The translations under genes and the position numbers were made by a program. From Pholiota molesta (taxonomy: Eukaryota; Basidiomycota; Agaricomycetes; Agaricales; Strophariaceae): DNA of 64,000 nt. Within the stretch, counting starts at the first letter, position 1. Each line of letters starts with the position of its first letter. Under the pieces are notes generated by a model that made no database searches, was not told the origin of the DNA, and saw only the letters and a list, made by a program, of their open reading frames with translations. The stretch covers positions 82,693-146,692 of the forward strand of contig JACGCK010000119.1 in assembly GCA_014925825.1 (NCBI GenBank), written 5' to 3'. Positions 1-10,920 of the stretch are shown here, in pieces.

Positions 1-666
1 GCGTTCCACCTCGACTTCCGGGACAGCGACATCGCCACCTATCCCCGCCCGGCCGCAGGCACACTGCCCGCCCTCACCATGCTGCATATCGACGCCGCGC
101 AGTCGAAAGACGCAGGACAGCACCCGCTCAGAGCCGCCTTGGACCACCTGCAGCTGCCCGCGCTGCGCACGCTGTCGCTGACGTCGCGCGCGCGCACGTG
201 GTATGGTGCGACCGCCCTCTCCGAGGTGGACGCGGCGCTGGTGTCCGCGCCTGCGGTCATGGAGCTCGCGCTCGGCCTCCGCTTCCTCAGCGGCGTGGGG
301 CACGACGCTGACACCGCATTCTTTGAGCCGACCAGGGATCCCGTCACCCCGCTCACAAAGAGTGCGCCGCAACTCGAGCGTCTGAGCTTTGCGGTGGATA
401 GCCCACTCGGGCGGGAGGAGTGGCGTCCGTTCGTGGAGAGGGTCTTTGCGTCGAGCGGGTGGCTTGACTTGAAGAGCCAGGCGAGCAGCGTCCGGGAGGT
501 TGCATTCGTGGCGTCAGAAACCTCGCAGCCGGTGGATATGGTGGGTGAACATGCGGAGAGAAGGCTGTTGATCTCGGAAGTTCGGGAATTCGTCAGGGAC
601 GAGGTGGTGGTAGGATTTGAAGAGGAAGGATCTGTTGTGGCACGGCGTGCTGTATGGGGCTGGTAG
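1..666 (+). CDS. F-box/LRR-like protein, C-terminal part (copy 1)
   Basis: The frame is open from base 1 to the TAG at 664-666, so this is the 3' end of a gene that starts outside the window. It matches the C-terminal halves of the copies at 1084-2537 and 52026-53438: a leucine-rich stretch (LRLPALRTLSL-type), a ...LERLSFAVDSPL block, and an identical ending RRAVWGW. In those copies the missing N-terminus is an F-box, the motif that binds Skp1 in SCF ubiquitin ligases, so this is probably the substrate-side half of such a protein. No lesion is seen in the visible 221 codons. The 3' flank (667-780) is also conserved with the flank of copy 2, which marks a tandem duplication of about 1.9 kb. 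Confidence 0.7.
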   Translation, partial: AFHLDFRDSDIATYPRPAAGTLPALTMLHIDAAQSKDAGQHPLRAALDHLQLPALRTLSLTSRARTWYGATALSEVDAALVSAPAVMELALGLRFLSGVGHDADTAFFEPTRDPVTPLTKSAPQLERLSFAVDSPLGREEWRPFVERVFASSGWLDLKSQASSVREVAFVASETSQPVDMVGEHAERRLLISEVREFVRDEVVVGFEEEGSVVARRAVWGW

Positions 667-1083
667 ACGCCCAGGCACGTTCGTATTTTGTATTTGGCCG
701 TTCGTCAGTTGTTATCGAATTTGCTGTAGGAAGAATAACGATTATTTCAAAGGCCAATATCAATGTTCAATGATGCACGAGGTCAGGAAGATGCTGGATT
801 TGCAATTTCATATGATATGTTCTCACTGAGTCCAATAATCAAGTTACTTTAACATATATTTTATTGCACTCTTCTGACACATGTTCGATGGCACCAACAA
901 ATTTATTATTGAGTTTTGATTGAGTTGAATCATACATAAAATCAGCACCAATATTTCAGAACGAAGAAGTCTCTACACTCTAGTCCTCGCTTTGTTCTCG
1001 CTCCCGTCACGGAGTTTAATATTTCAAGTCCGCGTTCACGCACCCTTGACAACGGTTATGTCGTTTGCAATCGATCCTCTCTC
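667..1083. other. Intergenic, no gene seen
   Basis: This holds the copy 1 3' flank, which resembles 2538-2645 and so is part of the duplicated unit, then an AT-rich stretch leading to the ATG of copy 2 at 1084. No other feature was found. Confidence 0.5.
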
Positions 1084-2537
1084 ATGATGATCAACGAGTC
1101 CAATCAACCGCAAAGCCCAATAAACGAACTCCCCACCGAGATCCTGTGCGACATCTTCTCCCGCTGTGTCGACCAGTCGTCCGCGCGCCCCATGCAGCCG
1201 AACACCAACATCGCACCGATGTCGCTCTGCCACGTGTGTTCCACCTGGCGAGCAGTGGTGCTCTCTGTCCCTCCCTTCTGGTCGCACCTTCGTTTCGAGC
1301 TCCCTCTCAACTGGCACTCAAATGGACGGCCGTACAGCTGGGATCCAGAACTGTTCTTGCGTCGCATAGAATGGCTGAGATGGTGGAGGCGCAATCTGGG
1401 CTCGATGGCGCCGTATCTCCAAGTGCAGGTACGGCGGAAAGAGGAGGGTGCACAATATCGGCGGGGCCGTCTGTCACGGGCTGCCTCTGAATTTCTCCTC
1501 GAGCTTATGTCCTCGGCGCAATTCATCAGCGTCGGACAACTCTATCGTTATCTCATCCAATGGCGCAAGGAAGCAGGATATGTGGTCAGAGTCCACCCCA
1601 GCGCCCATACCATAATTTCTATGTTGTCTCTCAAATCAGAATCCGGCGGACTTTTGGCGTATAATCAGTATCTGCAGTCCGTGGTTGCCCAGACCCCATC
1701 GAAACTGCGATGTATCGCTATCATGAACGTCAAACTTGGCCCCCACGAATTTGCGAGTCCTTTCAACGACTGGTCTATATTAACGCATCTCCACACGCGG
1801 TCGGTGCTTGTACAGTTATCTGCCTGGTTCGCCTTCATTCGCTCGCTCAGCGCGCTGCAGTCGGGCTCGTTTCGCCTCAACTTCCAGGACCGCGACATCG
1901 AAACTTACACCCGCCCGTCCACAGGCACCCTGCCCTCCCTTACCACGTTGCACATCAGCGCCGCTCAGTTTTTTACGGATTCGGGCGGATACCCGCTCAG
2001 AGCGGCCTTGGACAACCTGCGACTGCCCGCGCTGCGCATGTTGTCGCTGACGTCGCGCGCGCGGACGTGGTACGGTCCCACCGCCCTCGCTGAGGTGGAC
2101 GCGGCGCTGGGGTCCGCGCCTGCGGTCACGGAGCTCGCGCTCGGCCTCGAATTTCTCAGCGGCGAGGGCATCCCGCCGACGCCGCATTCTTTGAGCCGAG
2201 TGAAAATCCCGTCACCCCGCTCGCGAAGAGTGCGCCGCGGCTCGAGCGTCTGAGCTTTGCGGTGGATAGTCCGCTCGGGCAGCAGGAGTGGCGTCCGTTC
2301 GTCGAGAGGGTGTTTGCGTCGAGCGGGTGGCTTGATTTGAAGAGCCCCGCGAGCGGTGTCCAGGAGGTTACATTTGTGGTGTCGTCAGACACGTCGCAGC
2401 TGGTTGATATGATGGCTGAACATGTGGATAGGAGTTTGATGATAGCGGAAGTTCGAAAACTCGTCAGGGACGAGGTGGTTGTAGGATTTGAAGAGAGAGA
2501 ATCTTTTGAGGCCCAGCGCGCTGTATGGGGCTGGTAG
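1084..2537 (+). pseudogene. F-box/LRR-like gene, copy 2, frameshifted
   Basis: The ATG at 1084 opens a frame with a classical F-box at residues about 13-65 (NELPTEILCDIFSRC... then CHVCSTWRAVVLS and FWSHLRF), followed by leucine-rich segments. The frame runs to 2253, but the homologous C-terminus lies in another frame (2262-2537, ending AQRAVWGW). Against copy 1 the stretch near 2161-2185 is one base shorter, so a single-base deletion explains the shift. No intron consensus bridges the break. The predicted role of the family is substrate recognition in an SCF E3 ubiquitin ligase. The truncated product would keep the F-box but lose the last third. A sequencing error in a GC-rich tract remains possible. 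Confidence 0.7.
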
Positions 2538-2986
2538 ATTTCACGTATGTTCATATTTTTGTATTTGGCTATTCGTCAGTTGCTACCGAATTGCTGTAGG
2601 AAGAATAACGACTATTTCAAACATCAACGACAATGCTTAATGATGAAGGACACCAGCACGATGGTGCATGATACATGATACATATGTTCCATGTCTCGCT
2701 TTGGTCTTGCCAGGGTCTCGCTCATTAGGTATGTCACGACGTTCAGTATTTAATAGTCCGCGTTCAAAGGTAGGAGGTACGATCAAATCAGTGTACTTTG
2801 CGTTGGATGATATTTCGACCAAGAATAATACTGGAAAGAAAATTGTATCGGTTAGCATGTATTGGAATAACCTTCACATTACTCGCCAATTTCAGTGACA
2901 ATAAAGAACAATGGTTTATCTGTTCGCAGACGAATGTGAATTTGGAAGTTTGGAACACTTTCCTGTAGGTTATACTTACTTATACG

Positions 2987-3130
2987 TGTTGGAATTCGTC
3001 GGGTCGCGTCGCTGCGAGGTGGGATTGCGGGAACGCCGTAGTAATTGAGTGAAGAGAAAGGAAAACAAAATGTGCCTACAGGTAACTACGTCACGTGCTA
3101 CGCCAACTGCTAAGCTCGTAAATTCCAACA
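2987..3130 (-). repeat. Copia LTR (downstream LTR in element orientation)
   Basis: This is 144 bp with TG...CA ends and a 10-bp terminal inversion. It differs from the partner LTR at two visible sites (gctacGcc versus gctacAcc; actgcTaag versus actgcGaag). Confidence 0.88.
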
Positions 3131-3227
3131 TACCCCCTCGAGCGCAAGCGGGCAGGGATCATCGAAATAAAGTAAGAGAAATAAAAAGAATATAACAAAA
3201 CCTAAATGTACCCCCTCAAACATGAGA

Positions 3228-4836
3228 CTACCATACCGCAGTGAAGATCTCATCCTCCTCCTTCTCCTTCATCTTCAGAGTCACTGTCTGCGCACTGGCA
3301 GGTTCTTCAGCCTTCGCCTTCTCGTCCGTTTCGGGACATTCGTTACGATAGTGGCCCTTCTTGCCACACTTGAAACAAGTGATATCTTTTCGATCGCGTC
3401 GGGGTTTTGCATCCAAGGGGGCACCGGGATCAGAATGCCGGACCGGGTCCCGGTTAGTTAGTCCGGCCGCAGGCCGCTAAAAAAAAATTTGGACCACCTT
3501 TGCCAAGGAGGATTTCAAGGAAGTTTAGCAAGATTTATAGTTTCAAATGTATATCTACACCAATTTAATACCCATTTGACATGCATTTGATGCTTTTTTT
3601 GGCACCATCAAGCATTGTATGAGCTGTTTCCAAGTTCAAACTCCACTTTAATTCACTCTGCATTGATCTCAACTGGCACAATAGCAACAGAATTTGGGAG
3701 TGCTGTAGGAGATTAAGGGAAGACCTATGCTATGGGAGATCTGCTTAAGCCACTGAAAATACTTCCTACAGTGGTATGGTGCATAATTGCATGTAATGCT
3801 GCAAAAATAATGACTGCGCTACAGCCATGCTGAACAATACCACCAATGGGCCTTGATAAAGGATGATGAGTGACCCAAAAGTAGCCGGCAACAAAGATGT
3901 GAGCAGGGGTAATGACAACAGGCACTCCCAACTGTCTGTACATTCAATAAAGCTGCAAATGTGTAGCTTCTACAGCATAGAGATACATACGGGTCCCAAA
4001 TGGGTCCAGTGTCGATGGTGCGCTCTTGGTGCGCTCGCGCTATACTGTATGATCAAGTTTGATGGGATCACAAAATTGCCTTATTTGGACATGGTGCCTG
4101 ATTACGTAGTCAGTTAGTCCAACCAGTGGGCCTCTAAACAAAAAAATCGACCCCAGGTCTTTTATTTTGATCTGTGTGCCCCCTTGTTTGCATCGGTGAG
4201 GAAAGCTTCATTATGGTTTTCGTGCTCGGCCTGCTTGGTGGCTTCCACCCCGGCCTGTCGAGCTTCTTCATTCATGCAGCGTTGGACAACAAAATCGAAA
4301 TCGTTCTTGCTGGAGTGAGAGTCGAGGGAGATGATGAGGGAAGAGTAGGAAGGAGGGAGGGAAAGCATGAGGACGGCAACGAGGAGTGAGTCGGAGGGTG
4401 TGTCATCGAGGTGGGTGAGACGGTCGGCGAGCTCGCGAATCTTGCCGGCGTGCTCCTGGATCGAGGTCGTCGAGTTCTTCTTCATCAGGAAGAGCTTCTG
4501 CCATGTCGAAATGGCACTTCCGAGACCCTGTGAGAGATGGATTGACTCCAGCCTCGCCCAAACCACTGCCGGATCCCTCGAGATCCACGTATGCACCAAC
4601 TGCCCGTCCTCGACCTCACAAACGATCTCGCTGAGCGCCAAATCCATCCGGGTGCTCCAAGCCTTCACCACCTTCGATCTATCCGAACCATCCGGACGAC
4701 TCTCCGTTCCATCAACGAGCAACCAGACTTGCATTTTGCGGAGCCGCATTTCCATTCGGTACGACCACGCATAGTAGTTGTCGTTGCCGAGCTTCGCGAT
4801 ACGCTTCGAATCCTTCGTGGACGACATCGTGGTCAC
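3228..4836 (-). pseudogene. gag: Copia-type Gag with CCHC zinc knuckle, interrupted
   Basis: The ATG at 4836 begins a Gag of the retrotransposon UBN2/DUF4219 type: the N-terminal KLGNDNYYAWSYRMEM motif, then a helical body ending near 4195. A 773-bp transposon plus one 8-bp target duplication interrupts it. Reading resumes at 3413 with a basic stretch and a CCHC knuckle (CFKCGKKGHYRNEC), and the stop is at 3228. Removing 781 bp (element plus one duplication) leaves 828 bp, exactly 276 codons with no stop, which shows that the insertion broke an intact gene. Gag would package element RNA into virus-like particles in the cytoplasm. No pol frame follows. Confidence 0.85.
3414..4186. mobile_element. 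Non-autonomous DNA transposon (773 bp), same family as 11405-19733
   Basis: The ends are inverted copies of CAAGGGGGCAC, flanked by a perfect 8-bp duplication TTTGCATC (3406-3413 and 4187-4194). Subterminal blocks (CCGGTTAGTTAGTCCGGCC on the left; GTCAGTTAGTCCAA and GACCCCAGGTC on the right) match those of the 8.3-kb element 11405-19733, so this is an internal-deletion derivative mobilised in trans. Small open frames inside (for example 3863-4117) show no family resemblance and are probably non-coding. Confidence 0.8.
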
Positions 4837-4896
4837 GTGCTCCGGGTGATTTCGGAGACTTTGAGTTTCTGCACTGGGGAGTGACTTCCAGGGGTG

Positions 4897-5026
4897 TGCG
4901 CCTGGCTGGCGGCTTCCGAGGGTGCGCCTGACTGGCGACTTCCGAGTTTGCGCCTGACTGGCGACTTCCGAGTGTGCGCCTGACTGGCGACTTCCGATGG
5001 TGCGCCTAGCTGGCGGCTTCCGAGTG
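4897..5026. repeat. Tandem repeat, 5 x 26 bp, in the gag leader
   Basis: Five head-to-tail units of 26 bp (consensus TGCGCCTGACTGGCGACTTC plus CGAGTG) lie between the upstream LTR and the gag ATG. Outer units differ by a few substitutions and the middle two are nearly identical. A degenerate sixth half-unit runs to about 5047. Confidence 0.8.
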
Positions 5027-5134
5027 CGCTGTGAAGCGGCTTCCGAGATGCCTTGTGAGAGAGGACTTCAGACGGCGTGAGAGCGAGCCGTCGAGCGTGT
5101 ATTCTTCAATACCCCACCGGGTATCACTCAATTA

Positions 5135-5278
5135 TGTTGGAATTCGTCGGGTCGCGTCGCTGCGAGGTGGGATTGCGGGAACGCCGTAGTAATTGAGTGA
5201 AGAGAAAGGAAAACAAAATGTGCCTACAGGTAACTACGTCACGTGCTACACCAACTGCGAAGCTCGTAAATTCCAACA
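5135..5278 (-). repeat. Copia LTR (upstream LTR in element orientation)
   Basis: This is the 144-bp partner of 2987-3130, followed directly by the target duplication ATACG. In the element orientation, transcription would start here and read leftward into gag. Confidence 0.88.
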
Positions 5279-5395
5279 ATACGTACGAGTTGCGTACGAG
5301 CAAGCCATCGGTGATCGGGAAAGTAATGTGGTTCGCTGTGTTCAAAGCAACAAGGTCCTATGCAGGACCTTCCAATAAAGCCAAGAAGACTGAAT

Positions 5396-5803
5396 CGAGG
5401 CTCTATAACGCAGAGTGCCGCATGTGTAAGACGAGAAACGCGAATGCAGCAGAAACTTACGTCATTTTTCTTCGGTCCCGAACACAAGTTGCCGATGTTC
5501 CTTGTACAATATCAACGACCACCAACGACAGCCAACGTACTCGGATATTGATCTCTATCATATCCCTTGGGGCAACTTTTATGGCGACGATTTGGGCATG
5601 AACTGTGGTTGGATTGCGCAATGGTGCTGCTCATGCGTGATGCAACCTTCTCACTGGAAATATAGCACAAGTCAAGCACGAGTTGACATTAACATACTAC
5701 GAGAAAAGGAAATTACAGCTAGAAACAATTTCTGTTCATACTTTACATTTATTGGACCTTGCCGTGAGCTGCCTGCTCATTAGTAGATGCGACTTTAACA
5801 CTA
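5396..5803. other. Intergenic, no gene seen
   Basis: This is the stretch between the A' relic and the 3' end of gene A. Open frames are short, mutually overlapping and unlike any family in the window. Confidence 0.4.
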
Positions 5804-7020
5804 TCAGCATACATCGCGGGTAATCTCTATCATGTTGGGAATATCTGTTTGGTTAGTGGACTGCCCGTGGAATTGAAGCCCGGATAAATGTACTGATGCT
5901 GAGGGGTGGGTGGTGTCCTCTGCAAGCAAGGTGACTCGAGCGACCATAACAGTTGTCGAAATTCCCTTTACGGCTCATTAGTTACATATAGAAGGTATCT
6001 TATATGAAAATAAACACACTGCGATGGCAAAACATAACAGTTGTCCATAGTCATCGAAAGCAAGGTTGATTTTATTAAAAGAATCTGTCCCGGGAACCAC
6101 ACCAGCTATGGCGGCTGTAAATTGTGAAAGAGCGTATACAGCACCCGATTGGACCACAATATCCATGATATGCTTGAATCATCTTGTGGAAGCACCTTTG
6201 TGTTTCGAGACAGAATAAATTCTGTACGCGATAAGAATCGTCATGACAAAAGTGGTGGCAAACGACATAAAGAATGCTGCGGATAACACAGCATTGATTC
6301 TGGCTGCCAGGGCCGGAGGTATGATCAAATTGGTGTATTTTGCGTTGAACGATATTTCGACCAGGAAGAGTGCTGGAAAGAAAATTACGTTGGTCAGCAT
6401 GGATTGGAATAATTTTGTACTACTCACCAATTTCCGTGACAATGAGAAGCAATGGCATCGATATGATGCGCAACGAACGATTCCAAGCATGGAAACATCG
6501 CCATATCTGTTCAGACCACTATAAAATCTAAAATGCTTCCCTTAAGGCTATGTACGCACGAGCAGGCCATCGGCGATCGCGAAAGTAATGCAGTTCGTCG
6601 TGTTCAAAGCAACAAGATCCCATCCAGGACCTTCAAAAAAAGCCAAGAAGACCAAATCTCGGGAATCCCCGTTGTCAACGAATTGCCATTTTGTGTCGTA
6701 CCACTGGACGCTAGTTCCGAAGATGCTACTCAAGTACAGCATTGTGATTGCTGCTGAAACGAGGTGCTGCTTGGACGCGTTCTTCGTATCTAAAGGTTTC
6801 CAATGAATACGTCACATTTGAACGAGCTTGGAAGCTTGCAATAGATATATAAGGTTCCAAAATAAATCACAGTATACATTCCTGCGGGATGTTGTTCAGC
6901 TCTGGAAGTGTACTGTGGCAATGTACACATACCCATCAAAAAAATGAGGAGAATGACGGAATTGAGACCGCTGCTTATTGCCGATGTTTCAATATCCACC
7001 GGTACATTAAGTGTTGACAT
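5804..7020 (-). pseudogene. Seven-helix membrane protein gene A, one nonsense codon
   Basis: Six exons mirror genes B and C: 7020-6933 (MSTLNVPVDIETS...), 6881-6840, 6789-6560, about 6506-6427, exon 5 from about 6370, and a last exon with the MVARV motif ending at 5804. The second intron uses a GC donor (GCAAGC). In exon 5 the codon at 6181-6179 is TGA where gene C has CGA (SRRFKHIMDI context), so the protein stops before helices 6-7. Everything else is open. The family is a mushroom-expanded group of about 335 residues with an ADGLL-IWRCF motif between helices 3 and 4. No function is known to me. A single CpG C-to-T change explains the stop. Confidence 0.7.
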
Positions 7021-8267
7021 TGTGATAAGGATGGACGAAATGTTTTTGAAACAAGTGAACGGCGAACAGTGCTGAGTAAAACTTTGGCTTATGTATTATA
7101 TGGAAACAATTGACGTTTAACTTCAAATAGCAGATCAGTCTTCCTGGTAAAAGATGTTTGGAAGCCTGATGAACTACCATGTTATCAACTTGGACCGTTA
7201 ATTGACTGTTGCTTATGTTGGCGTTGGCGGCAATGCTCTGTATTTCGTTGCTGCGTATCAAGGTTTCCTCTGCACCGTGGCAATCACGCGATACAGAAGG
7301 GATATGCACCAAAAGATTTCATTGTATCTACCCCAGAATGATATGGGCTCCGCATCTAACGAATGTCAAATGTGTGAGGGAGGTACTAAATACGGTTGAT
7401 CTTGAGAGCCAATGCCACGACGTACTACCACTGGGAATAAAAAAATATTGCGCCTAAAATTAGTACGAGGGAAAAAGTTGTACTTTCAACGGGTATGTCT
7501 CGATTTGCGAACTTATTATGGGTGGGTGCCCGACGCTCATAATGCGCAGTAAACTGACAACTTGCTAAGGGTGACATGGCCCTTTAAGTCCGCCCCTCAC
7601 ATCGCCGAAAAAGCGACCTCTACACTAGGTCGAGGAATCCCATAAGTATTACTAGAATCCCTTGAAATGGTCAAAAGTATGATGACCAGCTCGTAAATGC
7701 GTTAGAAGAAAGCCCTACTGGGAATGCTTAGAATGATTCCGATGTTTGCAAGGTAATTCCACAATAAAATTCATTAGAAATGCTTAGAATAATTCCGACG
7801 TTTGCAAGGTAATTCCACAATAAAATTTATTAGAATGTAATCAGCCATCGCGAGGGATTGCCGATCCAGAATCCAACACAAGGAGTGTTAAAGATACAAG
7901 TCGTTGAAAGCTTGTAAAAGTTTTGCGAATGAATTATACAACCTTTCCCGCCTTGCAGCCTTACAAATGCTCGGAATCCTGTGCAACTATATAGAAAGTA
8001 TCATATGCATTGTTAATAACTTATATTATCTTACCTCAGGCCATAGCACTACAAGTCGTTGTAATATGCCAGAAAGCATTGAACACATGCCACATCTTAC
8101 AACATCATGATTCAATACAATGGGGATAATTGATTATAATGAGCAAATAATGAGCAACGAGACATGAGCAATGATACAGGTATTACAGAGCAGGGAATAC
8201 ATGGTTTAGACGAGCAATATACAGCAATGATACAGCAAAAACACAATAAAAGCTTACAACATACTTA
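7021..8267. other. Intergenic with a 2 x 56 bp tandem duplication
   Basis: AT-rich DNA between gene A and the 3' end of the DUF6698 gene. It holds a tandem duplication (7723-7778, 7779-7834) but no supported gene. The outer end of the Plavaka-type element should lie here, but I could not match a terminal inverted repeat to the right-hand side. Confidence 0.4.
7723..7834. repeat. Tandem duplication, 2 x 56 bp
   Basis: Two adjacent units beginning AATGCTTAGAAT and ending TTATTAGA differ at about four sites. Confidence 0.8.
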
Positions 8268-8575
8268 TTTCTTCTTCTTCGACACGGCAGTACCTTTTCG
8301 GACATAACCACACTTTATCTTGGGCGGAAGCGCATCCTCTGGTTCGGCATGTGGAGTGGGCTCTTCCTGCTCGACTTCTTCCTCGCCATCGGTATCATCT
8401 ACAGAGAGCAATCTCCGAGTGCGACGGCTAGGCATAGCCCTACCAGATGTCTGAGGGCATAATGGCGGGCTCTGCAAAGGTTTGAGACGTTCCCGTAAAC
8501 TCTGAACGGAGAGAAAGCTCACTTCAGATCTCTGGGAGGCACGAGAACGTGCTGGGGAGCTCTGCGAGACTGGTA

Positions 8576-8863
8576 CTGTACAAATACGACCACTAGCTCA
8601 ATCGAAAATTTGTGTGACACATTTTTGTCAAGTGCTCTTGGGCTCAAAGCAAAAAATTTGCGTGACAAGCCATGACAAGTGCTCAAAATTTCGGTCATTT
8701 TTGACCAAAAATGCTGCAAAAAACTGAGATCTGCCCGAGAATCTCAGAAACTTTTTTTTGGAAAAGTGCTTGATTTTCTTTGTGAACGTGACAAATGGCC
8801 AAAAGTGCTCGGCTCCAAGGGCTCTGTGATGCGTGATGGGAGCCAGTGGTCATATTTGTACAG
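8576..8863. mobile_element. Tc1/mariner-like MITE (288 bp)
   Basis: The ends are inverted copies of CTGTACAAATA followed by YGACCACTRGCTC, flanked by TA on both sides (8574-8575, 8864-8865). Deleting the element and one TA joins the coding frame of the DUF6698 tail exactly (...NGIQGH V PVSQSS...). This proves both the boundaries and that the host frame was coding when the element landed. It contains no gene. Confidence 0.85.
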
Positions 8864-10537
8864 TACATGCCCTTGGATGCCATTTGCCGGCGCAAAAGGC
8901 GCTTGGATGTTTGACGGATGCACAGGCGAGCTCTGTGTGTGCTGGGTTTGTGTTCTCGGTCTTTTAGATGGGCGGATGTTCTCGGTTTCGCTACGCGACT
9001 GCGGTGGACATAGTTGTGCTGTATTCCAGGGTATGAGGTGTCTTGGCATGTTTTGAGATAGCGGGGGCCGTGCTTGAGCAGTCTGCGAGGCTTTGGTACG
9101 TGCCTGGGTATCCACTGGTGTTGGGTGCAGCGGAGGGCTTGATTCGGGCAGCGTTGGTGGTTCTACATGTCTGGTCCTGGGATTTTGAGCGGGCACTTGT
9201 GCTCTTGACGTATCCTGATGCAGGGCACCAAACTTATGACTGTCAGCAAGCAATCACCAAGGGCCTTGAACATACCTCCGAGTCGCTATCCTCGTCCAGT
9301 CTAGCAGCCTGCTGCGCCAGGATTCCAGTTGGATTGCCATCTGACTCATCGGCTTCTGAGTCATCAATAGGTGCCGCACGCTTTCGTTTCACTTTGCGTT
9401 TCAACGAGGGAAGTTGGCTATTTGAAATCAAGTGGGTTAATTGAGTAAATAAGCACAGAAAGTACTACACACTTTGTCAAAAAATCGAGCGTGTTCGCAG
9501 CCCAGCGGCTACGTGGCTCTTTGAACAGTCTGATGATAAGCTTAAAGAACTTTTCAATGTCAAAGTAACTGTCCATATTGGACCAGTGCTCCAGCACCGA
9601 AAGGTTTACATAGATCTTGATTATATTAGCAATAGACATTGGGCAGTAAACACACTTGACACGTACCTGGCAGCATGCATAGGCGAGCACTTCTGGCGTA
9701 ACACGTCACATCCCATGGAGCTCTGCTTGGGACCGTCTTGCGGCGGAACGGTGCCCTGTAAAAGCAGACGATTCCCCCGTAAAAATAAGCCGAAGTGCCT
9801 AGGTCAAATTTTAATAGTGGCCGGTCAGAAATTCGGGATAGACGACTCACCCGTATGACTACATGCCCTCGAAACAGCCCCTTATCTTCGCGGGTGGCGC
9901 AATACACAGTCCCTTCTTCATATAGAAAGGAAGGAAGATTCTTTGCGCGAAGCTTGATCTTCCCTTCCTGTACACGCTTCATATATGCACTAGATATGTA
10001 TCCTATGAGTGTCATACACCATGTATCAGTACAGCTCAGCAACTCACTGTGGATTCTCCTCGAATATGTCACGATCTTTGAGGGGGGCAAGGAAACGAGC
10101 GGTCCAGATATGATTCCATCCGCGCTTCGACTTCTGGTTTCCAGTGATAGGCGGTGTGATGACATCTTTGTCGGGGTCCAGGGGAAGGTAGCTGATGATG
10201 GAAAACTTCATCGCGTTCGTATCTTGTGATCGAGCTTCGCGCATCTGGTGTGTTAACTGACCAAATGCGTGAGTATACGGACAAATGAGTGCGTATATGC
10301 GGGTAAATCCAGCATATAACCACTTACCTCTCGAAGAAACTTGCTGAGGGCCTGAGGCTTTCTGGTTTTGTACGAAAAGCTTCGATTACCTCACGAAAAT
10401 CTTTGTGAAGTGCCATAATGGCGTCGAACATTGCAATGTCGACATCAAAGTCTTCACGGCTTCGGTCAAAGTGGGTAAGTTATGGCAGACTTGTTGTAAG
10501 AATTGGCTTACCATGCATAGTCGGCTTGACAGTAACC

Positions 10538-10878
10538 ATGGGCCTTGATAAAGGATGATGAGTGACCCAAAAGTAGCCGGCAACAAAGATGTGAGCAGGG
10601 GTAATGACAACAGGCACTCCCAACTGTCTGTACATTCAATAAAGCTGCAAATGTGTAGCTTCTACAGCATAGAGATACATACGGGTCCCAAATGGGTCCA
10701 GTGTCGATGGTGCGCTCTTGGTGCGCTCGCGCTATACTGTATGATCAAGTTTGATGGGATCACAAAATTGCCTTATTTGGACATGGTGCCTGATTACGTA
10801 GTCAGTTAGTCCAACCAGTGGGCCTCTAAACAAAAAAATCGACCCCAGGTCTTTTATTTTGATCTGTGTGCCCCCTTG
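10538..10878. mobile_element. Truncated right end of the P-like transposon family
   Basis: These 341 bp are identical by eye to 3846-4186, including the terminal ...GTGTGCCCCCTTG. The left half is missing. The fragment lies between exon 1 and later exons of the DUF6698 gene, and its loss of the left end may have removed coding sequence. The right flank is AGATTAAT; no matching left flank was found, so truncation followed or accompanied insertion. Confidence 0.8.
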
Positions 10879-10920
10879 AGATTAATGTATAGGTAAACAA
10901 GTATAATACAGGGTACTCAC

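Larger units (their letters stand above)
2987..5278 (-). mobile_element. Gag-only Ty1/Copia LTR element, minus orientation
   Basis: Two direct repeats of 144 bp (2987-3130 and 5135-5278) start TGTTGGAATT and end AATTCCAACA. They are flanked by the target duplication ATACG (2982-2986 and 5279-5283). The two LTRs differ at about two positions, so the insertion is young. A purine tract (minus strand CGAGGGGGTA, 3131-3140) borders the downstream LTR, which fixes the orientation. The interior holds gag only; no protease, integrase or reverse transcriptase was found, so the element depended on proteins supplied by a complete relative. A 773-bp DNA transposon (3414-4186) interrupts gag. Confidence 0.88.
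2760..5395 (-). pseudogene. Seven-helix membrane protein relic (copy A'), split by a Copia element
   Basis: Minus-strand fragments match gene A next door: the end of exon 3 (5395-5290, decoding to ITDGLL before the donor), a shortened exon 4 ending in ...FIVTEI just upstream of 2890, and the start of exon 5 (LFLVEISSNAKYTDLIVPP, about 2830-2765). The N-terminus, most of exon 4 and everything after exon 5 are missing, so it is a relic. The Copia element 2987-5278 sits in the intron after the ADGLL codon block and has a 5-bp target duplication. It is presumably a tandem duplicate of gene A that decayed. Confidence 0.6.

Noticed and set aside
3863..4117. 84-codon frame, identical at 10555-10809
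   Set aside because: Identity comes from both lying in copies of the same small transposon; the frame has no motif and is absent from the related 8.3-kb element.
7613..7650. CACTAGGTC... and 8047 CACTACAAG... as left ends of the Plavaka element
   Set aside because: No inverted counterpart with a 2-3 bp duplication was found to the right of 23861.
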